From: Sequoia sempervirens
Lineage: Eukaryota > Streptophyta > Pinopsida > Cupressales > Cupressaceae
Direction of reading: 5' to 3'
Length of the DNA stretch: 64,000 nt
NCBI GenBank assembly: GCA_007258455.2
Contig: VDFB02358134.1
Location: forward strand, 210,996,816-211,060,815
Shown: piece by piece, positions 45,437-57,714 of the stretch
Numbering within the stretch: position 1 is the stretch's first letter
Layout of the letters: each line of letters starts with the position of its first letter
Notes under the pieces: model-generated
The model's input: only the letters and a program-made list of their open reading frames with translations
Databases searched by the model: none
What the model was told of the DNA's origin: nothing
Translations under genes and position numbers: made by a program

Positions 45437-46672
45437 TGTAGACATCTAAATTTGACCACTCTCATAGGGTCAAATTCGCCCCCTTTATTTATCTATCCCA
45501 CATCCCAATTAAATAATTTATTTAATTAATATTTTCTCTTTTTCTAATATTCCTAAGGTATTTAATTAAATACTTAAATACTTATCTTTTGTCCCCTTTC
45601 TTCTCTAAATTAAATAAATGCTTTCAATTTATTTAATTTAATCATTTGGCCTTGTGAATTTAAATCAATTTTAAATTCACTCTTTTCTCTCTCCTTGTCC
45701 CATTCTCAATAACCCCCCTTTAATCTGGATTAATTTAATCAATCCATGATTAAGATGTGCACACCCTTAATCAGGTTTAGTATCACATCCTCCATAATTC
45801 TTCACCTTCTCTAATCCTTCATTAATCAACTTAATCCCCTATTTGCACAATATTAATTGCACAATTATGTCAACCTAATCCTTATGCCATTTATGGCATA
45901 CCCCCAAGTCAAGTTTGCTTAAATTTTTTCTCCTTTTGGAGAAGGCAACCCATTACCCCATGTGAATTAAAAATTCACATTTATTCTCCTCTTGTCGTTT
46001 AGGAATTTTTAATTCCTCTACTCTTCCCCATGAGGATATTTGAGGAATTTTAAATTCATCATGTGTCACATCTCCCACATGGGGACAAGGACCTCCTTTA
46101 TAAGGAGATCTTGTTCCAATCCCAAGGTACCATAAAGTACATCCACCTCACCTTCCCCTTGACACCTCATTGGACACATGACAAGATTTGAGGGCTTGTG
46201 AATCTTCAACTCACCCTAGCCCTTGATCTTGTCCATGTTGGCATCATCTCAACCCTCTATTTTGTAGAGGCCTTTCCCCTAAAATTAGAGGATTTTTCCC
46301 TCATTTGCATCACACATTCAATCTAGCACACTTGCATTCAAGCCTTCAAGCACTCCAAGAAGCATCCACCATTTTTGCATCTTTGAGCTCATATCTTGCA
46401 TCTATCCAAATACCCACTCACACCATCACATTCCTCATTCCATCCCCATTGTTCTGCACTAAGTTTCATGCTATTTTCCATCTGAAGGAGCACACAATTG
46501 AATGAATCAACAGGGCCAACCAACTCATCAACTTGGACAAGGTAACATACTACTTTTTGTATTTCATTTTGTTCAAGTTCAACTAGGCTAATCATTGAGG
46601 TGTTGTTTGTGTTTTTCCTTGCTTGCATTTCATTTTGTTTTACATTTTAGACTAGGAAATTACACCTGCACA
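45437..46672 (+). repeat. 3' LTR of element F (A/B relative)
   Basis: Starts TGTAGACATCTAAATTTGAC. It shares with the A/B LTRs a block of AATTAAATAATTTATTTAATT, a CTAAGGTATTTAATTAAATA stretch, GATTAAGATGTGCACACCCTTAATC, and TTTGAGGGCTTGTGAATC. The 3' edge (CCTGCACA, 46,672) is estimated. No matching 5' LTR is in the window. An artefactual second copy is at 50,899-52,134. Confidence 0.6.
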
Positions 46673-49362
46673 TAATAGCAACCACTGTAGCACTCAAATT
46701 GACTGCAAGATCTTTTTCTTGGCCTTGTGTTGTCCTCAAAGTTAGATCAAGATGCCTTCTTTTGAAGCCCGTCACCAAGACTTATTGAGAAGTCCATCCT
46801 TGAATGAAGTTGGCCTCATCTAGAAAATTTGTGCTACGTTAGATTTTAGATTGACAATTTTCAAGCCATGGCCAATAGTATCCATCTTCCTGCACCATTT
46901 GATAACCTTTTCATCTTCTTCATCATTCAAGACTATTGGGGGGCCTTTCTTTTTGTACATGTAACACCAATCAACCAATTAGTCAATGTGGTTGTTGAAA
47001 TACCCCACTTCTTTACTACCTCCTTGTTGACATGTCATTGTCTTCAATTTCTACCATGGTAGATTCCATATCAGTCATCAACCATTCTAGTTGCAATGAA
47101 ACCTTCTTAGTTGTAATAGTTGCATTCACTTGTACTATAGGTTTGATTAGTTGTGTAATGGGAATAACTTCATCCTCTTCACTGTGAATCAACCTCGCAC
47201 CTCTTTTGTGTGGATTTAATGTTGTTTGAGCATTCTTTATATCTTGCTTAGTTCTTGTTGGCTATTTTTTCTTCATATGTATTGATCTAAGTGTAAGAAA
47301 AATAAATGATAGACACATGAACATATACTCCTATTCAAAGTAAATGATGGGGTCTGATGGTGGTGAGTGTTATGTTGCATGAGGGGTCTATTTCAACAGA
47401 GGACATATTGGCCAAAACCATGAATTTCATACAACCCTTAACTGATTGTATCTACAATTATAACTCTTACAACCCTTGGCTGATCATGGAATATATATAT
47501 ATATATAATCAGCTAAGGGGTTATATATAACTTGAAAGAGTATTATGATACAAATATGTATAGCGATTTCTAAAGCAACATTATGATATTTATATATAAC
47601 TTGAAACAATAGCATGATACAAATATGTGTAACCCTTTTTGAAAAAACAATATGATATAAATTGAAACGAAATTATCATACATGTAAAAGTCAGTGTAAG
47701 TGAAGAACAAACAAAGCATACATCTAATTCATTTAAATGTATATATATCTATCATACATCTATCTATCTCTGCATTTCAACAAAGAAAAATAGTGGAGGA
47801 GGTCCTAAATGTAATATAACACTAGGACCAAGGATTCTTTTTCTAGGGTTTCATTAAGTTGCAAATAAAAAAGGTAAATAGATTGAATTTCAAACATGAA
47901 GGTGAACCAAACAGACTTAGATTTGCATTTGATGTGGATTTTCCAGCCTTACCAATAAATTGGAATTGATTTTCCTTAATTTAAAACCTGATTATTTTAT
48001 GTGCTATAATATGAAAATGCCAATTCCAACATTTGAAAAACTATAACAAAGATTTGTAGGAAAATTTGAGAAAGGCATAACTCTATGCATCTACCCTGGA
48101 AGTTTAGAGACATTGTAAATAGGAGGATAGAGTCGGCCAAGGGCATCTATGTCCTTGTAGGGGTATTTTGGACCTATTTTCTAGTCCTTTGATGTCGGAT
48201 CTGAGATTCCCGATTCCACCTACAAATTTTTTGGATTATTATCAGATAATTTTGTAGGGGATTTTTCATGATTTGACAAGGTGTAGGGATTTTCATGCAC
48301 AACAATGAAAAATGGATCTTCAAGCTTCCTTCAATCTTCTCCAATCCTAAAATCTGCATATTCAAAGAGAGAAGAAAAGTTGTGTCATTTAGGGGCTTTC
48401 CTTAGTCAAACCCCATGTTAGTGCTTCCACTTCTCTGATGGAAATTTCAATGATAGGAAAGATAAACGATAAGAAGAAATGATGAACCAAAAAAGTGTTG
48501 CAACTCACCACCCTTCAATGGCTTCCTTTAAGGACTGAAGTCATGCACATCACCTCAAAGTCTTGGATCTTGCTTGAATTTCTTGGAGACCTACAAAAAG
48601 GTTAACCTTCACAAACAATGATAACATGAACTTACATAGGATTTGACATGATGTTTGGATCTTGAATTACTGCACTAAAGCTCTAAAAAGGATACTATTG
48701 AATTCTTTATAGAGCTCTTAACAATACTTCTTCCTGTTTATTTTCTGTTAAATTATAGATAGATTTGAAATGATGCAATAACTAGGTAATTATAGGCATT
48801 TATTCAATTTTCTGCAAATTAGATCCCGATAGCCAACATTTGCAACTTGAATTGGAAATGATAAAATATTGACATTGACATATTCAAATTTGGGACTAGG
48901 CATAAAAGGGGGATATTTGTTACACCCCAAATGTAGAGTTACTATTTACTATTACTACATAGGGTAAGTAAGGATGTAATGTGAATTTTGGAGATGAATA
49001 AATTATGCTTGTACGTTGTTAACAATATGAATGTTATCTCATTTGATGATTGTCCCATTTCAATGTTACCTCTATTGATGTTAGTCATGGTGAAATACTA
49101 CATAAATTTGAATGAAATGTTATTGAATTATCATTATTCTAACTGTGGAGATGTTAATGTATACTGCATATTGTTGTGAACAATTGACTACCATGTGCAT
49201 GTGTTAGTGGATGTAGGTATGTGTTTCATTCCTCTAGGAAGAGGGGAAGTATCACTCAGGAGAATATCTTGGGTAGGTAACTGGTAAAAGTAAACTATCT
49301 AAGCATATACACACACCACATTAGAAAAATTGAGTTGAGTTAGTTTGAGGGTAATAGGTAAG
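46673..49362. other. No recognised gene or element
   Basis: AT-rich non-coding sequence with a short (AT)n at about 47,490. Small frames (63-66 codons) look random. The region recurs exactly at 52,135-54,824 because of the assembly duplication. Confidence 0.5.
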
Positions 49363-49515
49363 TGTTGGTATGTGGTGACTGATCATGCTATACTGTATAG
49401 CCCATGGTATACTGTACACCCTAGCCCCCTGTCCTCGTGGGGGTTTGGGGCCGGGTTGGGCCTTGGGTGGGGGTTCGGGGGCACAGCCCCCGAGAATTTT
49501 TTTTTTGCCATTTTT
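49363..49515 (+). repeat. Truncated copy of the copia 5' LTR at the contig end
   Basis: Matches 54,825-54,977. It breaks off at the poly-T after the G-rich segment, where the N run begins. Confidence 0.85.
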
Positions 49516-49615
49516 NNNNNNNNNNNNNNNNNNNNNNNNNNNNNNNNNNNNNNNNNNNNNNNNNNNNNNNNNNNNNNNNNNNNNNNNNNNNNNNNNNNNN
49601 NNNNNNNNNNNNNNN
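49516..49615. other. Assembly gap (100 N)
   Basis: Exactly 100 N, a conventional length for a gap of unknown size. Translations running through it are meaningless. Confidence 0.98.
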
Positions 49616-52600
49616 CCTTCCATGACCCATGTTTCAAAATCATTTTTTTTCAGGGGTGAGTTCACCCTTTTTCTGGTTCTTCACAAATTCGTCTTTCTTG
49701 AAATTCGAATTCGCCCCCTCCCACATCGTCTTTTCCTTTGTCAGTGAATCTACCCCTCTTAGAGGTGAATTCTCCTCTTTTTCAATTAAGTTTTCCTTTT
49801 CAGTGAGTTCACCCCTTCATGAGGTGAATTCGCCTCTTTGTCACTCCCCCTGTTAGGCTAATTCTCCCTTTTAAGTGGTGAATTCACTTTTTTATTCTTC
49901 TACACCCTTGGAGGGGTGATTTCGCCACAGGGTGAATTCACCTCTATTATAGGCGAGTTCACCTCTCTTGTCATCCCCCCTCCCCACATTGGTGAAGTCA
50001 CCCCAACTTGAGGAAACTTTTCCTCTTTTATCTCTCATGCCCTTAGATGAGCGAATTTTTCATATGGTGAATTTGCCTCAATTAGAGGTGAATTCGCCTC
50101 TCTTCTTGGCCACATCTTGAATAGGCAATTTTTTTGTATGGATGGGTGACTTCACCCATCTGCCACTAACCCATTTTCCTACCCTCCCCAGACCCTCATT
50201 TACAATGCTTAAAAATTTAAAAACCTAACTCAAATTCACAAAGAAGGGTTTGAAGCTAACTTGGCAAGGTACCGCACGCTCGTAGTAGAACTAGCGCACC
50301 TCCTTGCCTTGGTGGATGACTGCGCCATCTACAAATCCCTCATCATCACTCCCTTCAGCCATTTTCATCACTCTTCCTCTCTCTCCTACTGAGTTAACTG
50401 CCAAATGTGAAAATGGTGAATAGTAATTTCTAAACTTACTATTTATAACTTTTCCCTCTCTTTTTAAATTTTTAGGTTTTGGGTATTTTTACCCTTTATT
50501 TAACCCCTTTTTAATTCATTTAATCCCCTTTCTTTTGCGGGCCGCCATTCCCACCCCGTGTGTCCATTTTCCTCCATTCAAAATTCATTCTTCATGATTT
50601 TTCATGCTCTCTCACGTGCTATCCTCCATTTCTTTATATTGAGAAGTCATCTATGGCCCCTTTTTCTTCCCCATCTACCCTCTCAAGGGGGAATACCTTG
50701 TCATTGTCCTTCATTTCTCTATCATGTCCACTTCCTTGGAATACTGGGACATCTCCCTTCATTTTCCATGATTAGACAGCCTACACCACTTCCCCCATGT
50801 TGGGGCATCATTTTCTAGTCCCTTTACTATCGAGTCGGCTGCATTTTATCTTTCTTCGGAACACTGTTATTTTAATAGTATTTCAAAGAGGGGAAAAATG
50901 TAGACATCTAAATTTGACCACTCTCATAGGGTCAAATTCGCCCCCTTTATTTATCTATCCCACATCCCAATTAAATAATTTATTTAATTAATATTTTCTC
51001 TTTTTCTAATATTCCTAAGGTATTTAATTAAATACTTAAATACTTATCTTTTGTCCCCTTTCTTCTCTAAATTAAATAAATGCTTTCAATTTATTTAATT
51101 TAATCATTTGGCCTTGTGAATTTAAATCAATTTTAAATTCACTCTTTTCTCTCTCCTTGTCCCATTCTCAATAACCCCCCTTTAATCTGGATTAATTTAA
51201 TCAATCCATGATTAAGATGTGCACACCCTTAATCAGGTTTAGTATCACATCCTCCATAATTCTTCACCTTCTCTAATCCTTCATTAATCAACTTAATCCC
51301 CTATTTGCACAATATTAATTGCACAATTATGTCAACCTAATCCTTATGCCATTTATGGCATACCCCCAAGTCAAGTTTGCTTAAATTTTTTCTCCTTTTG
51401 GAGAAGGCAACCCATTACCCCATGTGAATTAAAAATTCACATTTATTCTCCTCTTGTCGTTTAGGAATTTTTAATTCCTCTACTCTTCCCCATGAGGATA
51501 TTTGAGGAATTTTAAATTCATCATGTGTCACATCTCCCACATGGGGACAAGGACCTCCTTTATAAGGAGATCTTGTTCCAATCCCAAGGTACCATAAAGT
51601 ACATCCACCTCACCTTCCCCTTGACACCTCATTGGACACATGACAAGATTTGAGGGCTTGTGAATCTTCAACTCACCCTAGCCCTTGATCTTGTCCATGT
51701 TGGCATCATCTCAACCCTCTATTTTGTAGAGGCCTTTCCCCTAAAATTAGAGGATTTTTCCCTCATTTGCATCACACATTCAATCTAGCACACTTGCATT
51801 CAAGCCTTCAAGCACTCCAAGAAGCATCCACCATTTTTGCATCTTTGAGCTCATATCTTGCATCTATCCAAATACCCACTCACACCATCACATTCCTCAT
51901 TCCATCCCCATTGTTCTGCACTAAGTTTCATGCTATTTTCCATCTGAAGGAGCACACAATTGAATGAATCAACAGGGCCAACCAACTCATCAACTTGGAC
52001 AAGGTAACATACTACTTTTTGTATTTCATTTTGTTCAAGTTCAACTAGGCTAATCATTGAGGTGTTGTTTGTGTTTTTCCTTGCTTGCATTTCATTTTGT
52101 TTTACATTTTAGACTAGGAAATTACACCTGCACATAATAGCAACCACTGTAGCACTCAAATTGACTGCAAGATCTTTTTCTTGGCCTTGTGTTGTCCTCA
52201 AAGTTAGATCAAGATGCCTTCTTTTGAAGCCCGTCACCAAGACTTATTGAGAAGTCCATCCTTGAATGAAGTTGGCCTCATCTAGAAAATTTGTGCTACG
52301 TTAGATTTTAGATTGACAATTTTCAAGCCATGGCCAATAGTATCCATCTTCCTGCACCATTTGATAACCTTTTCATCTTCTTCATCATTCAAGACTATTG
52401 GGGGGCCTTTCTTTTTGTACATGTAACACCAATCAACCAATTAGTCAATGTGGTTGTTGAAATACCCCACTTCTTTACTACCTCCTTGTTGACATGTCAT
52501 TGTCTTCAATTTCTACCATGGTAGATTCCATATCAGTCATCAACCATTCTAGTTGCAATGAAACCTTCTTAGTTGTAATAGTTGCATTCACTTGTACTAT

Positions 52601-54977
52601 AGGTTTGATTAGTTGTGTAATGGGAATAACTTCATCCTCTTCACTGTGAATCAACCTCGCACCTCTTTTGTGTGGATTTAATGTTGTTTGAGCATTCTTT
52701 ATATCTTGCTTAGTTCTTGTTGGCTATTTTTTCTTCATATGTATTGATCTAAGTGTAAGAAAAATAAATGATAGACACATGAACATATACTCCTATTCAA
52801 AGTAAATGATGGGGTCTGATGGTGGTGAGTGTTATGTTGCATGAGGGGTCTATTTCAACAGAGGACATATTGGCCAAAACCATGAATTTCATACAACCCT
52901 TAACTGATTGTATCTACAATTATAACTCTTACAACCCTTGGCTGATCATGGAATATATATATATATATAATCAGCTAAGGGGTTATATATAACTTGAAAG
53001 AGTATTATGATACAAATATGTATAGCGATTTCTAAAGCAACATTATGATATTTATATATAACTTGAAACAATAGCATGATACAAATATGTGTAACCCTTT
53101 TTGAAAAAACAATATGATATAAATTGAAACGAAATTATCATACATGTAAAAGTCAGTGTAAGTGAAGAACAAACAAAGCATACATCTAATTCATTTAAAT
53201 GTATATATATCTATCATACATCTATCTATCTCTGCATTTCAACAAAGAAAAATAGTGGAGGAGGTCCTAAATGTAATATAACACTAGGACCAAGGATTCT
53301 TTTTCTAGGGTTTCATTAAGTTGCAAATAAAAAAGGTAAATAGATTGAATTTCAAACATGAAGGTGAACCAAACAGACTTAGATTTGCATTTGATGTGGA
53401 TTTTCCAGCCTTACCAATAAATTGGAATTGATTTTCCTTAATTTAAAACCTGATTATTTTATGTGCTATAATATGAAAATGCCAATTCCAACATTTGAAA
53501 AACTATAACAAAGATTTGTAGGAAAATTTGAGAAAGGCATAACTCTATGCATCTACCCTGGAAGTTTAGAGACATTGTAAATAGGAGGATAGAGTCGGCC
53601 AAGGGCATCTATGTCCTTGTAGGGGTATTTTGGACCTATTTTCTAGTCCTTTGATGTCGGATCTGAGATTCCCGATTCCACCTACAAATTTTTTGGATTA
53701 TTATCAGATAATTTTGTAGGGGATTTTTCATGATTTGACAAGGTGTAGGGATTTTCATGCACAACAATGAAAAATGGATCTTCAAGCTTCCTTCAATCTT
53801 CTCCAATCCTAAAATCTGCATATTCAAAGAGAGAAGAAAAGTTGTGTCATTTAGGGGCTTTCCTTAGTCAAACCCCATGTTAGTGCTTCCACTTCTCTGA
53901 TGGAAATTTCAATGATAGGAAAGATAAACGATAAGAAGAAATGATGAACCAAAAAAGTGTTGCAACTCACCACCCTTCAATGGCTTCCTTTAAGGACTGA
54001 AGTCATGCACATCACCTCAAAGTCTTGGATCTTGCTTGAATTTCTTGGAGACCTACAAAAAGGTTAACCTTCACAAACAATGATAACATGAACTTACATA
54101 GGATTTGACATGATGTTTGGATCTTGAATTACTGCACTAAAGCTCTAAAAAGGATACTATTGAATTCTTTATAGAGCTCTTAACAATACTTCTTCCTGTT
54201 TATTTTCTGTTAAATTATAGATAGATTTGAAATGATGCAATAACTAGGTAATTATAGGCATTTATTCAATTTTCTGCAAATTAGATCCCGATAGCCAACA
54301 TTTGCAACTTGAATTGGAAATGATAAAATATTGACATTGACATATTCAAATTTGGGACTAGGCATAAAAGGGGGATATTTGTTACACCCCAAATGTAGAG
54401 TTACTATTTACTATTACTACATAGGGTAAGTAAGGATGTAATGTGAATTTTGGAGATGAATAAATTATGCTTGTACGTTGTTAACAATATGAATGTTATC
54501 TCATTTGATGATTGTCCCATTTCAATGTTACCTCTATTGATGTTAGTCATGGTGAAATACTACATAAATTTGAATGAAATGTTATTGAATTATCATTATT
54601 CTAACTGTGGAGATGTTAATGTATACTGCATATTGTTGTGAACAATTGACTACCATGTGCATGTGTTAGTGGATGTAGGTATGTGTTTCATTCCTCTAGG
54701 AAGAGGGGAAGTATCACTCAGGAGAATATCTTGGGTAGGTAACTGGTAAAAGTAAACTATCTAAGCATATACACACACCACATTAGAAAAATTGAGTTGA
54801 GTTAGTTTGAGGGTAATAGGTAAGTGTTGGTATGTGGTGACTGATCATGCTATACTGTATAGCCCATGGTATACTGTACACCCTAGCCCCCTGTCCTCGT
54901 GGGGGTTTGGGGCCGGGTTGGGCCTTGGGTGGGGGTTCGGGGGCACCCCCGAGAATTTTTTTTTTTTCCATTTTTTT
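49616..54977. repeat. Second copy of the 5.36-kb assembly duplication
   Basis: Repeats 44,154-49,515, including the palindrome array, the element F LTR (here 50,899-52,134) and the start of the copia LTR. This copy runs on into the complete copia element. Confidence 0.9.
54820..54824. repeat. Target-site duplication of the copia element (left)
   Basis: GTAAG, identical to 60,024-60,028. Confidence 0.85.
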
Positions 54978-55306
54978 CGCGTCGTCAATGAAAAAGGAAA
55001 AATCTCCAAAAAAGAAAGAAAACTGACTTTGTAAAACTCTAATTTTGGAAGCTTCTAAAAGCTTGTTAAAAGGGGTTGGGATGGGGGTTACAGTATGATG
55101 AGAAATGAAATTATTCACAAGATTGTAATAGGTTTTGCACTGGATAATAAAAGTATTGGATGGTTGCGGTTTGGTGGATGTAGCCCAGATTGGGTGAACC
55201 ACGTTAAATTCTCTGTGTTATGATTTATTCTGTGTATGTTTTAGTTTCTCTGTTTATTATTTAAATCTGCATTTAATTGTTAGATTTGCCATCTCTAATC
55301 CTAACA
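54825..55306 (+). repeat. 5' LTR of the copia element
   Basis: 482 bp, TGTTGGTATG to CCTAACA. Near its start are the inverted pair GCTATACTGTATAGC and TATACTGTACA, then a G-rich segment (54,900-54,944) and poly-T. It has one G-rich unit where the 3' LTR has three. Confidence 0.9.
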
Positions 55307-55308
55307 AG

Positions 55309-55320
55309 TGGTATCAGAGC
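55309..55320 (+). promoter_or_regulatory. Primer-binding site (initiator tRNA-Met)
   Basis: TGGTATCAGAGC, two bases after the LTR. This is the standard plant copia site, complementary to the 3' end of initiator tRNA-Met. Confidence 0.9.
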
Positions 55321-55392
55321 GAGTTGTGTTTTGATTATCATCTATGTGAAGGTCTCACAGTTGAGTGGGAGTCTCACGATTGAGTGGGAGCA

Positions 55393-56213
55393 ATGGCAGA
55401 CGAGGGTAAGAAGGTTGAGAAGTTTAATGGGTAGAACTATCAGTTATGGAGGATGCAGATGGAGGACTATCTCTATCAGAAGGATTTATGGTGGCCATTG
55501 GAAGGGAAAGCCAAGAAACCTACAGCAATGTTAGATGAGGACTAGGAGATCTTGGATAGAAAGGCTCTTGGAAGTGTTCATTTATGCCTGGCACAATCCG
55601 TGGCATTCAATATTACAATAGCAAAGACAACTCAAGAGTTGATGGAAACCCTGGCGAAGTTATATGAAAAGCCTTCCACTTCAAATAAGGTATTTCTTAT
55701 GAAGCGTTTATTTAATATGAAAATGGTAGAAGGTGGGTTAGTTACTGATCATTTGAATAAGTTTAATACGGTCACCAGTCAATTAACTTCTTTAAAAGTA
55801 AACTTTGATGAAGAAGTTAGGGCTCTTTTGATTCTATGTTCTTTGCCTGAAAGCTGGAATAGCTTGGTAATGGCTATTAGCAATTCTGTTTCTGGTTTGA
55901 ATACATTAAAGTTTGATGATGTTGGTGTTATTTTGAGCGAGGAAATTTATAGGAAAAGCTCAGGTGGAACATCCACATCAGGCAGTGGTTTGAATGCAGA
56001 AAGTAGGGGCAGAACAGAGGAGAGAGGAAACAATTCTAGAAATCATGGGAAGTCACGAGGAAAATCAAAGGACAAAAGGTCCCAATCTAGAGACAAGAGG
56101 GATTGCTGGTACTGTGGTAAGCCAGGTCATTTGAAGAAAGATTGTTGGTCTCAGAAAAATAAAGATGGAGACAACAAGGAAGGAAGCAAAGAGGCAAATG
56201 TGGTAAGTAATAA
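55393..56213 (+). pseudogene. copia Gag with zinc knuckle
   Basis: Gag of the copia element, packaging its RNA. ATG at 55,393 opens MADEGKKVEKFNG, then TAG (55,432) and a second TAG (55,543), each where Trp is usual. The frame then runs through the UBN2-type core: KALGSVHLCLAQSVAFN, KLYEKPSTSNKVFLMKRLF, DHLNKFNTVTSQL and LLILCSLPESWN. A basic stretch precedes a CCHC knuckle, CWYCGKPGHLKKDC, encoded at 56,104-56,145. The first two stops remove the N-terminus from any product. Confidence 0.9.
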
Positions 56214-56670
56214 ATTTGATGAGGATGCTTTGATTCTTTCCCTTGATAATGTTGATGATTCTTGGGTATTAGATTCAGGGGCTTCATTTCATGCTACCCC
56301 CCATAGAAGTTATTTTATTGATTATGTCCAAGGAGATTTTGGGCTGGTTTATTTAGGAGATAACAAACCCTATCAGATTGTTGGAAAGGGAAGAATCAAG
56401 ATTAAGTTGCAGAATGGGAATCATTGGCTACTAAGTGAGGTAAGGCATGTTCCAAAGTTAAGCAGAAATTTAATTTCAGTAGGACAACTAGATGATGAAG
56501 ATTGTGTTGTTACATTTAGTGATAAAAATTGGAAAGTCACACAGGGTGCCTTAGTAGTAGCAAAAGGTATGAAAGTAGGCACCTTATATCTTTGTACAGG
56601 TCATACTGTTCCTTCCACTTTAATTGCTATAGAAAAGGGTCAATCTTCAAGAACAGTTGTTGTAGTTTAG
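56214..56670 (+). pseudogene. copia aspartic protease
   Basis: Same frame as gag. WVLDSGASFHATPH carries the catalytic Asp of the DSG triad (56,272-56,280), then GLVYLGDNKPYQIVGKGRI and VRHVPKLSRNLISVGQLD. The domain is of normal length and keeps its catalytic residue. It ends at a TAG (56,668-56,670). The protease would cut the polyprotein in the particle. Confidence 0.9.
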
Positions 56671-57714
56671 CAGGTAAAAGATCATACAGTTGCTATGGAC
56701 TCTAAATCAACACTGTGGCATAATAGACTTGGGCATATGAGTGCAAAAGGTATGAAATTACTTCATTCAAATAATGTTTTACCAAGTCTAAAATGTGTTA
56801 ATATGGATTTCTGTGAAAGTTGTGTCTATGGAAAACAAAAAGAGTTAGTTTTCTCAAGGATGGGAAGCAAAAGAAAGATGAGAAATTGGAGCTTGTGAAT
56901 ACAGATGTATAGGGACCACTTAGGTATCTTCTCTTGGTGGCTCTCGTATTATGTTACATTCATTGATGATGCAACTAGGAAGGTATGGATTTATTTTCTT
57001 AGGCAGAAATCTGATGTATTTGAAACTTTTAAAAAATGGAGAAGCTTGGTTGAGAATGAGACAAGTAAAAAGATAAAATGTTTCAGATCTGATAATGGTG
57101 GTGAGTATTGTAGTAAAGAGTTTGAAGATTATTGTTCCTCTAATGGTATTCATAGGCAGAAAATAGTTCCAAAAACTCCACAAGAAAATGGAGTGGATGA
57201 GCGCATGAATAGAACAATAATGGAGCATGCACGGACTATGAGATTGCATGTTGGGTTGCCTTTAAAAATGTGGGTAGAGGCTATAAACATTGTTGTTTAT
57301 TTAATCAATAGAGGTCCCTCTAATCCTTTGGGTTGTGGTATTCCAGAGGAAGCATGGAAGGGTAAGAAGGTGAGTTATTCTTTTCTCACAACCTTCGGTT
57401 GTGAAGCATTTGCACATGTAGATTCTGAAAATAGAACCAAGCTTGATGCAAAATCAAAGAAATATGTATTTGATGGATATGGCATTGATGAATTTGGTTA
57501 TAGGCTTTGGGATTTTGAAAATCAAAAAATTGTGAGAAGCAGGGATGTCATATTCAATGAAAAAGTGTTGTACAAAGATCTGTTGCTACAGCATGAGAAG
57601 AAAGAAAATGATTATGTAGTATTGGATGATATTCCTAACAATGATGTTTCAGTGGTTCCTCATGTTGGGCAACAACAACAGTAGCAACAAATACCACAAA
57701 CTCCTATTAGATGA
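56671..57714 (+). pseudogene. copia integrase (frame-disturbed)
   Basis: Integrase inserts the cDNA. The HHCC domain is present: WHNRLGHMSAKGM, then FCESCVYGKQ (56,800-56,840). Between about 56,857 and 56,950 three single-base losses shift the frame away and back, with a TGA at 56,896 in the main frame and a TAG in the displaced frame; this stretch holds the first catalytic Asp. The rest is in frame: YVTFIDDATRKVWIYFL, the second Asp in RSDNGGEYCS, and the Glu in ENGVDERMNRT. The C-terminal part has the LDAKSKKYVFDGYG block. TAG at 57,682 and TGA at 57,712 follow. Confidence 0.9.

Larger units (their letters stand above)
44154..49515. repeat. First copy of a 5.36-kb assembly duplication
   Basis: Base-for-base the same as 49,616-54,977 (offset 5,462) wherever I compared, except the last 35 bases: this copy has three more bases in the G/C run and a T-run of 10 then G, against 12 T. 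It ends at the N run inside the copia LTR. Interpreted as the end of one contig overlapping the start of the next. Confidence 0.9.

Noticed and set aside
49321..49747. ORFs crossing the N run
   Set aside because: They contain undetermined residues and exist only because N was read as open.
44154..54977. True segmental duplication of 5.4 kb
   Set aside because: Near-perfect identity, edges exactly at the 100-N gap and duplicate LTR start favour an unmerged contig overlap; long reads could reverse this.
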